Positions 45,262 to 55,051 are shown, numbered from the stretch's first letter. The stretch: DNA of 64,000 bases from Parvibaculaceae bacterium PLY_AMNH_Bact1 (GCA_032881465.1 CP126168.1:2170001-2234000); one strand, 5' to 3'. A program made the numbers and translations. Notes: generated by a model from the letters alone, not told the origin.

Positions 45262-45972
45262 CTAAGGCCTTTGATAGGCCCCATCCCGGGCAATTTCACC
45301 ATCCACAAGATGCACATTGCGGTCGGCAGCTTCTGCGAAGTCCACATCATGGGTGACCGCGATGATCGTGGTGCCCTGCTCTTTTGCAAGCCGCACAAAG
45401 ATGTCGCATACAATGTCCGAGTTCTTAGTATCAAGGTTGCCCGTCGGCTCGTCAGCCAGGATGAGTGTCGGCGCATTCCCAAGGGCCCGTGCAATCGCAA
45501 CCCGCTGACGCTGCCCACCGGACAGCTGGTCCGGGTGCTTACCCGCCTGATCTCCAATCTCAAGATCATCCAGAAGCTGCATGCCTCTGTCCTTGGCTTC
45601 CTTCTCTGATAACTCACCCAATCTTTTGATAGGGATGATCACATTGTCGAGGATCGTGAATTCCGGCAGCAGAAAATGAAACTGAAAAACAAACCCCAGA
45701 TGGGCCAAACGAAACTGCGCCAGCGCATCCCGGTCGAGCAGGCTTGTGTCCTGACCTTCCACGATAACCCGCCCTTCTGTCGGCGCATCAAGAAGCCCCA
45801 GAAGGTAGAGCAACGACGACTTTCCCGATCCGGAAGGTCCCGTGATACTAACAAACTCACCTGCCGTGACAGAGAAATTGATGCCATGCACAAGCGTCAC
45901 TGGCACAGTGAGCGGCAGAATACGCGTCACGTTTTCAGTCTCAAGGACAACCCTGGGCGCTTCCCCACTCAT
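45262..45972 (-). CDS. ABC transporter ATP-binding protein, LolD/MacB type
   Basis: A 236-residue ATPase from ATG 45972 (MSGEAPRVVLETENVTRILP). It has Walker A GPSGSGKSSLL, Q-loop LGFVFQFHFLLPEF, signature LSGGQRQRVAIARAL, Walker B LILADEPTGNLD and the H-loop VTHDVDFAE. This is the type VII (LolD/MacB/FtsE-like) family. It overlaps the permease stop by 4 bp and follows an adaptor gene, forming an export complex. Confidence 0.93.
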   Translation of the reverse strand: MSGEAPRVVLETENVTRILPLTVPVTLVHGINFSVTAGEFVSITGPSGSGKSSLLYLLGLLDAPTEGRVIVEGQDTSLLDRDALAQFRLAHLGFVFQFHFLLPEFTILDNVIIPIKRLGELSEKEAKDRGMQLLDDLEIGDQAGKHPDQLSGGQRQRVAIARALGNAPTLILADEPTGNLDTKNSDIVCDIFVRLAKEQGTTIIAVTHDVDFAEAADRNVHLVDGEIARDGAYQRP

Positions 45973-47219
45973 GCTGCCCCCCGGATGATCTCTACCGGCC
46001 GCACGCGACTGGCTCGATGTGCGGGGATCCACGCTGCAACGATAGATGAAGCCAAAGCGAACAGGGCCCCAATCACATATTGATAGAAGCCGCGATCAAG
46101 CGGCAATCGGGAATCGTCGTAAAACCCCTCAAGTTCAAACTTGATGCTCCCCAAGGCCTCCACAAGCCCATATCCAACTGCCCAGCCAATCAGCATGCCA
46201 ATAACGCCAAGTGCAATGCCTTGCAGCAAAAAGATCTGGCGAATGTCATAGGCGCGAAATCCCATGGACATCAGGATTGCAATGTCCCGCCGCTTTTCCA
46301 TCACGACGGTGGAGATAATGTTGAAGATGCCAAAGGATGCGACGATCATGATCGCACTCACAATGGAATAGAGAATGACATTCCGGACAACAAACAGAGA
46401 AAGAAAGTCTTCATTCGCTTCCTGCCAGGACTCTGAGCGATAGGTCCATCGCTGCTCGATCCTCTCGGCAACCTCCAATGCCGTGTTTGGGTCAGGCAAA
46501 CGGATGCGGATCTGATCGGCAATATTGGGCTTGTTCATCAGAACCTGCGCATCTTTCAGGAGGACATATGCCCGTCCTTCATCAAGCATCACATTGCCCG
46601 CGCGAAATATCCCCACAACCTTCATCCGCACGACGAGGCCCGTTGGCGAGACCACGGACGCCAAGTCTCCCAAACGTAACTGCAATCGGTCGGACAAGCC
46701 CGTTCCCACGACAATGCCGTCGGATGTGGTCTTGAGGGCCGCCATATCGCCCTCAATCATATCTTCTTCAATCGTGGTGAGTTCCACCTCTTTGTCCGGA
46801 TCGACCCCCAGAATGGAAACACTGCGGTCCTTGCCACCATAGCGAACGATCACCTGGCCAGTGAGCACAGCTGAGGCAATAGCGCCTTCTTCCTGCTCAA
46901 TCTGCTCCACCTTGCCCTTATAGTCCTTGATACCCCGAAGCCGCTCACGCGGTTTCACGCCCTTTAAAGACAGTGCTCCCCCTTCATAGGCCTGAAACAA
47001 AGGTTGGACAGACGGGTTTCGAAACTCATCCTTGATTGTGACATGTGGCTGGCTGTTGATCAGCTTATCGGTCAGATCCTGCTCAGACCCCTGCATCATC
47101 GCAGAGACAGCGATGAAAAAGCCAACGCCCAAGGAGACACCCAGAACCGACACCAGAGTTTGACGTCGACGATGCGTGAGATGAGCAAGCGCAATCTGGA
47201 TATTAACCCATCGGAACAT
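45969..47219 (-). CDS. ABC transporter permease, FtsX/MacB-LolC type
   Basis: A 416-residue permease with one N-terminal TM (about 20-40), a large periplasmic domain, and three C-terminal TMs. The FtsX region contains VSAIMIVASFGIFNIISTVV and MEKRRDIAILMSMGFRAYDI. This is the mechanotransmission fold of type VII ABC systems. It lies between the HlyD-like adaptor and the ATPase. The substrate is unknown. Confidence 0.9.
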   Translation of the reverse strand: MFRWVNIQIALAHLTHRRRQTLVSVLGVSLGVGFFIAVSAMMQGSEQDLTDKLINSQPHVTIKDEFRNPSVQPLFQAYEGGALSLKGVKPRERLRGIKDYKGKVEQIEQEEGAIASAVLTGQVIVRYGGKDRSVSILGVDPDKEVELTTIEEDMIEGDMAALKTTSDGIVVGTGLSDRLQLRLGDLASVVSPTGLVVRMKVVGIFRAGNVMLDEGRAYVLLKDAQVLMNKPNIADQIRIRLPDPNTALEVAERIEQRWTYRSESWQEANEDFLSLFVVRNVILYSIVSAIMIVASFGIFNIISTVVMEKRRDIAILMSMGFRAYDIRQIFLLQGIALGVIGMLIGWAVGYGLVEALGSIKFELEGFYDDSRLPLDRGFYQYVIGALFALASSIVAAWIPAHRASRVRPVEIIRGAA

Positions 47220-47223
47220 CGAG

Positions 47224-48243
47224 TCAGAGCCCTTCTCTGGTCACACGTACTTCTTCACCTGCATGGAGATCTGTCGTTGGGTCCTGTATGACCCAAGCAC
47301 TTTCATCAAGGCCGTCAAGCACCTCGACATAAGCCCCGTCAATGGGGCCGAGCATCGGTGAGTTTCTCACAAGTATGTTGTCATCGGTCACTGTCCATAG
47401 AGAACTGTTCAAGACCGCACTACTCGGCACAAGCAATGCATCCTGCATTTCTCTTAGGATGATGTTGAGCTCAGTCGTCATCCCCGCCAGCAAGGGAGTG
47501 TCATCCGGCAGAGCGATATGAACACGGTATGTCCGAGCAATCGGGTCGCCGAAAGGCGTAATCTCTTTGATACGTCCTTCCAGGGCCTGCCCCTCAAAAG
47601 CATCCGCGCGGATAAGGGCCTTTTGACCGACAAGGACGCGCGGAATGTCCTCCTCATCCACCTCCGCCTCAACCCACAAATGAGAAGGATTGCCGAGAAC
47701 AAACAAAACTTTGCCAGCAGTCACAAGATCACCCACATCGAGCTGCATTTCAGAACGCATCACGTCACCGCTGATGGCCGCGCGAATGAAATGCTCCTGC
47801 AAACGCACACGCGCCGCTTCTAGCGCTGCTTCGGCAGAACGAAAATTGGCTTCTGATTGATCTTTGGATGCAGCGCTCGTGTTACCCGACCGAAAGAGAC
47901 GGCGATAGCGCTCCACATCCGACGTCGCATATTCAAGCCGTGCCTCCAGTTCCCGCACCGCCGCACTTGCTTCGCGGTTGTCGAGAATGGCAAGCACCTC
48001 CCCTTCAACAACAGCATCCCCCTCCTGCACCAAAACTTGCTCAATGCGTCCGGACACGTTGGCGCCAACACGCGCCACATGTACCGGCTCCACGGTCCCC
48101 GTTGCATAAACAGCAACTACAGAAGGACCGCGAGTCGGCTGAACAGCGCTCAGCATCGGCTGGGCAAAAAATGAAAGGTAGAGAAGTACGACCGTCGCTA
48201 TGCCAGCGAGTCCTGCCCCAATGATCCAACGGCTTCTTGTCAC
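47224..48243 (-). CDS. HlyD/RND-type periplasmic adaptor subunit
   Basis: A 339-residue membrane-anchored adaptor. After one TM (about residues 7-28) come a lipoyl/biotinyl half (GTVEPVHVARVGANVSGRIE and VQEGDAVVEGEVLAILDNRE), a coiled-coil hairpin, and a beta-barrel (LWVEAEVDEEDIPRVLVGQK). It is the first gene of a three-gene operon with the permease (4-bp gap) and ATPase. Such tripartite sets export drugs, lipids or peptides. An outer membrane factor is not in the window. Confidence 0.9.
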   Translation of the reverse strand: MTRSRWIIGAGLAGIATVVLLYLSFFAQPMLSAVQPTRGPSVVAVYATGTVEPVHVARVGANVSGRIEQVLVQEGDAVVEGEVLAILDNREASAAVRELEARLEYATSDVERYRRLFRSGNTSAASKDQSEANFRSAEAALEAARVRLQEHFIRAAISGDVMRSEMQLDVGDLVTAGKVLFVLGNPSHLWVEAEVDEEDIPRVLVGQKALIRADAFEGQALEGRIKEITPFGDPIARTYRVHIALPDDTPLLAGMTTELNIILREMQDALLVPSSAVLNSSLWTVTDDNILVRNSPMLGPIDGAYVEVLDGLDESAWVIQDPTTDLHAGEEVRVTREGL

Positions 48244-48415
48244 AATGGCCTCTTTTCTTGCTCAAACAAACCTGGGAAGACTAAACCATCAGCGCCAACC
48301 CTATTTCACAAAATAACATGGTATTTAGACAGACCTATACAAGGTTCCTTTGCGTAAATGCGACTACCAAAGCCACGGGTTTCAGCTATTCTCCGCGCGT
48401 TAAGGGTGGAACAAA

Positions 48416-49633
48416 ATGATGCAGATCATCGATTGGCTTAAAAACAAAAAGTGGAAGCGTCCAGACATCCTCTTGATGTTGATGGCCGTAGCAGTGCCGC
48501 TTTCCTTTGCGACATGGAATTCTCTGCTCAACAATTTTGCGATTGAACGCGCAGCCTTTGATGGAGCAGAGATGGGCATCCTGCAATCTCTGCGCGAGGT
48601 GCCTGGCTTCCTGGCATTCACCTTTGTTTTTGTTCTGCTGATTTTAAAGGAGCAAAGCTTTGCGCTGATCTCATTAGCGATATTAGGCATCGGGACAGCG
48701 CTCACCGGGTTCTTCCCCACGGCAATTGGCCTCTACTGCACGACGGTGCTCATGTCAGTTGGATATCACTACTACGAGACCGCCCAACAATCGCTGGCGC
48801 TGCAATGGCTGCCAAAAGGAGAAGCGCCAGTCGTCCTTGGGCGACTACTTGCAGTCGGCGGTTTCGCAAGCCTGCTGGCCTATGGATTGATATTCATCAT
48901 CTGGGAGTGGATTGGACTCGACTATAAATGGGTCTATTTGGCTGGTGGAACCGTGACGGTCCTCATCGCCCTGACCGCATGGGCACTCTTCCCAACGTTT
49001 GAAGCACCGACAGCGCAACGCAAGACCCTCGTTCTGCGACCTCGCTATTGGCTTTATTACGCTCTCACCTTTATGGGGGGCGCGCGACGCCAGATCTTCG
49101 TGGTGTTTGCGGGTTTCATGATGGTGGAAAAGTTCGGCTATTCCGTCACGGCGATCACCCTGCTCTTCCTCGTCAACCAGGCCTTTAACATGGTGCTGGC
49201 ACCCAAGATCGGCGGCCTGATCGCACGTTTCGGCGAACGCCGTGCGCTGACGTTTGAATATATCGGCCTGATCGGGGTCTTTGTGACCTATGCCTTTGTT
49301 GAGAATGCCACACTTGCCGCTGTGCTCTATGTGATCGATCACGCCTTCTTTGCTCTCGCCATCGCCATGAAAACCTATTTTCAGAAGATCGCAGACCCGG
49401 CAGACATTGCACCAACAGCAGGCGTTGCATTTTCAATCAACCACATCGCGGCGGTTGTTATCCCAGCCCTCTTTGGCCTGATTTGGCTGGTGAACCCAAG
49501 TCTCGTGTTCCTTTTGGGCGCCGGCATGGCGGCCATTTCGCTGGCTCTGTCCAGGCTGATCCCTACCCATCCAGAGGAAGGCCGGGAACTTAGATGGCAT
49601 AAACCGCTTTTTGGTGCCCATCCCGCGGACTAG
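48416..49633 (+). CDS. Major facilitator superfamily transporter
   Basis: A 405-residue protein with about 12 hydrophobic helices (for example ILLMLMAVAVPLSFATWNSL and ISLAILGIGTALTGFFPTAI). Between helices 6 and 7 the loop has the charged EAPTAQRKTLVLRPRYW. No diagnostic substrate motif is seen. It is convergent with dnaE2, 13 bp away, and divergent from the adaptor gene. Confidence 0.82.
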   Translation: MMQIIDWLKNKKWKRPDILLMLMAVAVPLSFATWNSLLNNFAIERAAFDGAEMGILQSLREVPGFLAFTFVFVLLILKEQSFALISLAILGIGTALTGFFPTAIGLYCTTVLMSVGYHYYETAQQSLALQWLPKGEAPVVLGRLLAVGGFASLLAYGLIFIIWEWIGLDYKWVYLAGGTVTVLIALTAWALFPTFEAPTAQRKTLVLRPRYWLYYALTFMGGARRQIFVVFAGFMMVEKFGYSVTAITLLFLVNQAFNMVLAPKIGGLIARFGERRALTFEYIGLIGVFVTYAFVENATLAAVLYVIDHAFFALAIAMKTYFQKIADPADIAPTAGVAFSINHIAAVVIPALFGLIWLVNPSLVFLLGAGMAAISLALSRLIPTHPEEGRELRWHKPLFGAHPAD

Positions 49634-49646
49634 CCATACGCCGAAC

Positions 49647-52600
49647 CTAGTGAAAATCCCGACTTTTTGGCATAAGACGCGCAGCGCGGAGCTGACGTTC
49701 ATAAAGCTTCTGTAGTGACCGTGTCCGTGGATCTTCACCGGGACGTTTCACCTCATCTGCATGCGCAAGCCCATTGTCGCCAATCTCATATTGGCCGTCC
49801 GTAAGGCCCGCCAGTTCATGGGTCCAGTCCTCAAGCCAGTCAGATACGACGTGGATCACTCCTTCTGCTTTCTGCACCCGTCCACGGACGCCCAAGAACC
49901 GCGACTGCAAAACCGTTCGTCGATAGCGCTCAAAAATCTTCGGCCAGATAATGATGTTCGCAACCCCTGTCTCATCTTCAAGAGTGGCAAAAATCACCCC
50001 ACTTGCGGTGCCGGGCCGCTGACGCACCAGAACAAGTCCAGCCAGATTAACCCGCGCACCATCACGAATAGCATCATCAGCCAGTCGCGCATTTGTGACG
50101 ACCCGCCGCGCTTCCAGTTGCGCACGCAAGAAGGAGACTGGATGCGCCTTTAAAGAAAGGCGCATGGTCGCATAATCATGCACCACCTGTTCACCGAGAG
50201 GCATGGCAGGTAAATGCACGTCCGGCTCTTCCTGAAAGCCTGCCTGTTCCAAATGCTCAAAAAGCGGAAGCGCCGCAGGCGCCTTCCCATTCTGGCCTTT
50301 CTTATGCTGCCCCCATCCCCCAAGCCCCCGCACCCCCCACAGCGCATCACGACGGTCCAAACCGATCGAGCGGAAAGCATCTGCATTGGCGAGTATTTCA
50401 ATCACTCGGGGGCTGAGGCCAGTCCTCAGCCAAAGATCGCGAACCGAGTCATAGCCATGTAATCTCTTGTCTTCGACCAACTCCGCAGCTTCTTCCCGAA
50501 ACCCTTTAATATGACGCAGCCCCAATCGCACCGCGCATGTATGACGGGGCTTGGTTTTCCAGCGTTTGCGATGAGTTATCTGCCCATTGGCTTGCGTCGA
50601 CGAAATAGTTTCTCCCAAAGGCTCCAACGTTGAATCCCAGTCAGATGAATTCACATCCGCGGGCAGCACCTCAACCCCATGCTCCTTCGCATCTCGCACC
50701 AATTGGGCCGGGGCATAAAAGCCCATGGGCTGGGAATTGAGGATCGCAGCACAAAACACGTCGGGGTAATGACACTTGAGCCAGGCGGACACATAGACGA
50801 GCAGCGCAAAGGACGCCGCATGGCTTTCCGGGAAGCCATAATCTCCAAAACCTTCAATCTGTTTGAAACAGCGTTCCGCAAAATCCTGCTCATACCCCCG
50901 GGCCACCATGCCGCCGATGAATTTGTGCTCAAAATCATAGATGGTGCCATTTCGCCGAAATGTTGCCATCGCCCGGCGCAACCCGTCCGCCTCCGGTGGC
51001 GTAAACCCTGCGGCCACAATCGCAATTTTCATGGCCTGCTCCTGAAAGAGCGGGACCCCCATGGTCTTGCCCAAAACCTCCCTCAATTCATCAGAAGGGA
51101 ACTCGACAGGCTCCTCACCATTTCGCCGTCGCAGATAGGGATGCACCATGTCCCCTTGAATGGGCCCGGGCCGCACAATCGCGACCTCTACCACCAGGTC
51201 ATAAAAGGTTCGAGGTTTAAGCCTTGGCAGCATGGACATCTGTGCCCGGCTTTCCACCTGAAAGACCCCGACCGAGTCCGCCTGGCACAGCATGTCATAA
51301 ACAGCCGGATCATCCTCCGGAACCGTGCGCAACCCATGTCGAATACCGTAATGGGTTTCCAGAAGATCAAACGCTTTGCGGATGCAGGACAACATGCCAA
51401 GCGCCAGCACATCAATTTTCAGAATACCCAGTGTGTCGAGATCATCCTTGTCCCATTCAACAATGGTGCGGTCTTCCATCGCCGCGTTCTGGATCGGCAC
51501 CACTTCTTCCAGTGCCCCGCGCGTGATCACAAACCCACCCACATGTTGAGAAAGGTGCCGTGGAAACCCGATCAATTCACCAGCAAGGGAAAGAGCCATC
51601 GCAATCAACGGATCATCCGGGTCAAGCCCTGCCTGCCGCACTTCGTCAGCGGCAACACCTTTGGATGACCAGCCCCAGGTCATCCGCGCCATGGCTCCCA
51701 CCACATCTTCAGAGAGACCCATGGCCTTACCCACTTCACGGATCGCACTTCGGGCCCGATAGGTGATCACCGTCGCCGCAAGTCCTGCCCGGTCCCGGCC
51801 ATATTTCTGGTAGATATACTGGATGACCTCCTCGCGACGCTCATGTTCAAAGTCAACATCAATGTCCGGCGGTTCATTACGCTCTTCCGAGATAAACCGT
51901 TCAAACAGGAGATCTACTTTGACCGGATTAACCGCCGTAATGCCGAGGCAATAGCAAACAGCCGAGTTCGCCGCCGACCCACGTCCCTGACAGAGAATGT
52001 GCTGCGACTCTGCAAAGCGCACAATGTCGTACACGGTCAAAAAGTAAGGTGCGAACTTGAGACGGTGAATGAGCTCAAGCTCCCGCGTCAGCGTGTCCCG
52101 TAACTTGTCCGTAATACCGTCCGGAAATTTTTCGGCCACACCGTCCCAGGTGAGCTTCTCCAGAAGTGCCTGAGGCGTCAGCGCGTCATCAAACACATCA
52201 TCGGGATATTCATAAGCCAGCTCATCAAGAGAAAACGTGCAACGCTCAACAATCCGGGCGGTCTCGGAAACGGCTTCTTCATACCCTCGAAAGATGTGAA
52301 CCATCTCAGTCGCACCTTTCAAATGCCGTTCCGCATTCGCCTCCAGACGAAAGCCTGCCTCATGAATGGTGCAGTGCTCACGAATACAGGTCATCACATC
52401 CTGCAGTTGGCGGCGCTCAGGCGCGTGATAGAGCACATCATTCGTTGCGACCAGAGGCACCTCCGCCACCCTAGAAAGACGAGCGAGTTCTTTCATCCGT
52501 CTTTTGTCGTCTCCTGTATAAAGACGGTTCAGCCCAAGCCACACCTGATCTGGAAAACGTGCGGACAGATCACAGAGGGAAACCTCAAATGCTTTCCCCG

Positions 52601-52985
52601 GTGTCGACGGCGCCATGGCGATGAAGCACTGGCCCTCGCCATAGGACGTAATATCGTGGAGCGTGAGGTAACACTCACCCTTGGGCGCGCGGCGATTGCC
52701 CAGCGTGAGCAATCGGCAAAGTCGCGCATAGGCCGGGCGGTCCTGCGGGTAGGCAATCACTTCAAACCCATCTTGGGTGATCAGCCGCACACCTGGTAGA
52801 AACCTTAAGCCCTGGTCTTTTGCCGCTTTATGCGCACGCACAATGCCCGCAAATGTATTGCGATCCGCGACACCAATAGCTGAAAGCCCGAGCTCGATTG
52901 CCTGTGCGCCAAGCTCATCCCCATGGGACGCACCCCGCAGAAAACTGAAATTGCTGGTAATCGCCAGTTCCGCGAAGGAGGTCAT
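49647..52985 (-). CDS. dnaE2: Error-prone DNA polymerase DnaE2 (ImuC)
   Basis: A 1112-residue C-family polymerase. The N-terminal PHP domain begins FAELAITSNFSFLRGASHGD. The catalytic core has DIDVDFEHERREEVIQYIYQ and the neighbouring YGRDRAGLAATVITYRARSA, and the C-terminal OB fold has VIFATLEDETGVANIIIWPK. DnaE2 is the catalytic part of the ImuA-ImuB-DnaE2 SOS mutasome, doing translesion synthesis. Its start overlaps the GIY-YIG stop by 4 bp, and its Shine-Dalgarno (GGGAGGAG) lies within the repeat region. The imuB SOS box should control it. Confidence 0.95.
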   Translation of the reverse strand: MTSFAELAITSNFSFLRGASHGDELGAQAIELGLSAIGVADRNTFAGIVRAHKAAKDQGLRFLPGVRLITQDGFEVIAYPQDRPAYARLCRLLTLGNRRAPKGECYLTLHDITSYGEGQCFIAMAPSTPGKAFEVSLCDLSARFPDQVWLGLNRLYTGDDKRRMKELARLSRVAEVPLVATNDVLYHAPERRQLQDVMTCIREHCTIHEAGFRLEANAERHLKGATEMVHIFRGYEEAVSETARIVERCTFSLDELAYEYPDDVFDDALTPQALLEKLTWDGVAEKFPDGITDKLRDTLTRELELIHRLKFAPYFLTVYDIVRFAESQHILCQGRGSAANSAVCYCLGITAVNPVKVDLLFERFISEERNEPPDIDVDFEHERREEVIQYIYQKYGRDRAGLAATVITYRARSAIREVGKAMGLSEDVVGAMARMTWGWSSKGVAADEVRQAGLDPDDPLIAMALSLAGELIGFPRHLSQHVGGFVITRGALEEVVPIQNAAMEDRTIVEWDKDDLDTLGILKIDVLALGMLSCIRKAFDLLETHYGIRHGLRTVPEDDPAVYDMLCQADSVGVFQVESRAQMSMLPRLKPRTFYDLVVEVAIVRPGPIQGDMVHPYLRRRNGEEPVEFPSDELREVLGKTMGVPLFQEQAMKIAIVAAGFTPPEADGLRRAMATFRRNGTIYDFEHKFIGGMVARGYEQDFAERCFKQIEGFGDYGFPESHAASFALLVYVSAWLKCHYPDVFCAAILNSQPMGFYAPAQLVRDAKEHGVEVLPADVNSSDWDSTLEPLGETISSTQANGQITHRKRWKTKPRHTCAVRLGLRHIKGFREEAAELVEDKRLHGYDSVRDLWLRTGLSPRVIEILANADAFRSIGLDRRDALWGVRGLGGWGQHKKGQNGKAPAALPLFEHLEQAGFQEEPDVHLPAMPLGEQVVHDYATMRLSLKAHPVSFLRAQLEARRVVTNARLADDAIRDGARVNLAGLVLVRQRPGTASGVIFATLEDETGVANIIIWPKIFERYRRTVLQSRFLGVRGRVQKAEGVIHVVSDWLEDWTHELAGLTDGQYEIGDNGLAHADEVKRPGEDPRTRSLQKLYERQLRAARLMPKSRDFH

Positions 52986-53392
52986 GGCACCGTATCTCCT
53001 CCCTCATCCTGAGGAGAGGTCGAAGACCTCGTCTCGAAGGATGCGGTACCCTCACCCTGCTTCGAGACGCGCGCTAACGCGCGCTCCTCAGCATGAGGCT
53101 GAGAGGAGACAGAACTGCGTTTTGAAAGAGATTTCAGTAGATTGAAGTCACCGACAATGAGCGCTTCCTTCTTTGCCCGACTCCAACCTTTAAGCTGACG
53201 CTCAAAAGAAATCGCATCAGCTATTCGCTCGAAGGTTTCGGAGAAGACCAAAGCAACAGGACGCCGTATCGATGTGTATCCATCAAATTTTCCTGCGTTA
53301 TGCTCCGCAACTCTCTTCTCCACAGACAACCGTGTAAGGCCAACATAGTAAGCACTATCCGAGCAGCGCAGGATGTAGACAGACGCACTCAC
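52982..53392 (-). CDS. GIY-YIG domain nuclease-like protein with repeat-derived tail
   Basis: A 136-residue protein when started at GTG 53392, which overlaps the imuB stop as GTGA; ATG 53416 is an alternative adding 8 residues. The GIY-YIG module spans about residues 4-85 (SVYILRCSDSAYYVGLTRLS, KFDGYTSIRRPVALVF, FERQLKGWSRAKKEAL), close to the YhbQ/UvrC-N type. The last ~40 residues (from QPHAEERALARVSKQ) are encoded by a palindromic repeat pair. It is between imuB and dnaE2, so it is likely SOS-expressed. Confidence 0.82.
   Translation of the reverse strand: MSASVYILRCSDSAYYVGLTRLSVEKRVAEHNAGKFDGYTSIRRPVALVFSETFERIADAISFERQLKGWSRAKKEALIVGDFNLLKSLSKRSSVSSQPHAEERALARVSKQGEGTASFETRSSTSPQDEGGDTVP
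53002..53098. repeat. Paired palindromic (BIME-like) repeat within the GIY-YIG 3' end
   Basis: Two inverted units. Unit A (53002-53043) has arms CCTCATCCTGAGGAG and GTCTCGAAGGATG with a central palindrome AGGTC-GAA-GACCT. Unit B (53050-53098) is the same plan inverted, with arms CCTCATGCTGAGGAG and GTCTCGAAGCAGGG and a GCGCGC-rich centre. They are shared by the reading frame of the GIY-YIG protein and the leader of dnaE2. Confidence 0.75.
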
Positions 53393-55005
53393 CCAAACAC
53401 CCCATGCACGAACCATTTCGGATTTGCCGTCTCACGACCAAAGAGACCGTCCCGATAGAGCCAGAAGCGACGGCCTTGTGCATCTTCCACACGGTAATAG
53501 TCCCGCACATGTGCCCGCCCCTGAGACGCGTTGCGATGACGCCACCATTCAGGCGCAATCCGCTCCGGCCCTTCTGAGCGGGCCACATGATAAGTCACCC
53601 GCCGCCAGCGGAACTGGCGCGGTGGACCATCCGGCACTTCTGCAATTGTCTCCACCGCTTCCGCACAAGGCAGCATGCGAAGGGGCCGCCCTATCCGCTG
53701 ACGTTCTTCCACTCGCCAGTCATGGGGCTCTCGCTCTTCTTCCAAAGGACGTATACCTGCCACTGCCGGAATAAACACAACAGCATTTTCCGGAATATGG
53801 CTTTCGCGCGGTTCAAACCGCCCCACCCGGTCAAATCCCAGACGGTTACCCAACCGGTCCACCAGAAAGCCAAGATCAGCCGGACGGTGTTTAAGACGGC
53901 TCTTCTTCACCTCCGTAATATCAGCTTGTGTATGAGCGATCGGGTCCGCCGCCGTCACATGAAGCACCATCGCTTCAATCCCCAGACCAATTTCCAGGCC
54001 CTGGCCAAACCCGGTCAGTCGCTCAGAAAAAAGAGCCGCGATATGAGCACCATCATCACTGGGCACACTGGTCCCCACATCAATGCTGAACCTCACACCA
54101 TCGGTTCGAAACAGGTGAAGCTCCAAGCGACGCGCACCCTGATCAGCCTGGTGAAGCAAAGGCACCATCTCATTACTCAGAAGACGAATGGCCTGTTCAA
54201 TATCCGTGAGCGCCACCAGCCCTTCCGCAAGCTGAAGACGGGTACGAAATGGCACCAGGGGTACATCAGGAGAGATCGGTTCACTGGCGCGCCCCAAAGC
54301 CTGATCAAGACGCGCGGCTAAAACCTTCCCAAAGCGCGCCACCATCGGCGCCCGAGGGAGCTGGTGCAAGTCCCGCACCTGCTTCATACCCAATCGCGCC
54401 AGGTCATCCACCATGGCCATATCCAGCCGGAGAGCACTCAATGGCAAAGGATCAAGTGTCGCGCGGACTTTGTCTTTTGCAACAAGCGTCACGGCGCGCG
54501 CGCCATAGCGGGTCACTGCCCAGGCGGCTCCTGGGTAGGGCGCCACACCGACCCGTGCTGACAGACCAAAGCCGGCCAGACGTTTCACCAGATCCTCCAC
54601 CAGACGTGCTTCCCCACCAAAAAGATGAGCGCATCCGGTAATGTCGAGAAAGATACCGTCAGGCTCTTCATGTACCGGGGTCGGGTCCGGTGCCGTCCAG
54701 GGCGTATAGCGTCCACACCAGTCGCTCAGCTGTTTGAGCGCCCGGATATCTGCGTGGGGATCCTCCCCATGCACCCCAAGCCCTGAGGCAACCGCCAGGG
54801 CGTCCGCCAAAAGCTGCCCGCGAGACACGCCCAGTCCCCGCGCCTCCCTGTTAAGCGCAACAACGCGCTCTCCTCCCTGTCGCGCACCGCGCAAGGCCAG
54901 AGGGGCGCTCGGATCAAGCTCACTCGCACGTGCCAGCCGATAAACCGGCCAATCAGGGAGCCAGAGAGACAGGATCCGCTTTTCTGTTGAATTTTCAGAC
55001 GACAC
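53389..55005 (-). CDS. imuB: Mutasome Y-family polymerase-like protein ImuB
   Basis: A 538-residue Y-family polymerase homologue that serves as scaffold in the SOS mutasome. It begins RILSLWLPDWPVYRLARASE, where a true polymerase would have the catalytic acidic residue. The palm region shows PDGIFLDITGCAHLFGGEAR, and GLSARVGVAPYPGAAWAVTR is the conserved DinB-like stretch. The C-terminal ~150 residues are the ImuB-specific tail. An SOS box lies 47-61 bp upstream. It is followed by the GIY-YIG gene (overlap) and dnaE2. Confidence 0.93.
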   Translation of the reverse strand: MSSENSTEKRILSLWLPDWPVYRLARASELDPSAPLALRGARQGGERVVALNREARGLGVSRGQLLADALAVASGLGVHGEDPHADIRALKQLSDWCGRYTPWTAPDPTPVHEEPDGIFLDITGCAHLFGGEARLVEDLVKRLAGFGLSARVGVAPYPGAAWAVTRYGARAVTLVAKDKVRATLDPLPLSALRLDMAMVDDLARLGMKQVRDLHQLPRAPMVARFGKVLAARLDQALGRASEPISPDVPLVPFRTRLQLAEGLVALTDIEQAIRLLSNEMVPLLHQADQGARRLELHLFRTDGVRFSIDVGTSVPSDDGAHIAALFSERLTGFGQGLEIGLGIEAMVLHVTAADPIAHTQADITEVKKSRLKHRPADLGFLVDRLGNRLGFDRVGRFEPRESHIPENAVVFIPAVAGIRPLEEEREPHDWRVEERQRIGRPLRMLPCAEAVETIAEVPDGPPRQFRWRRVTYHVARSEGPERIAPEWWRHRNASQGRAHVRDYYRVEDAQGRRFWLYRDGLFGRETANPKWFVHGVFG

Positions 55006-55051
55006 CGAGCTAAACCACTGAAATATATAATTAAACAGAGATAGACAGAAT

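Noticed and set aside
50679-51668. 329-residue plus-strand ORF in dnaE2
   Set aside because: Antisense to the polymerase core; its composition is that of a shadow frame.
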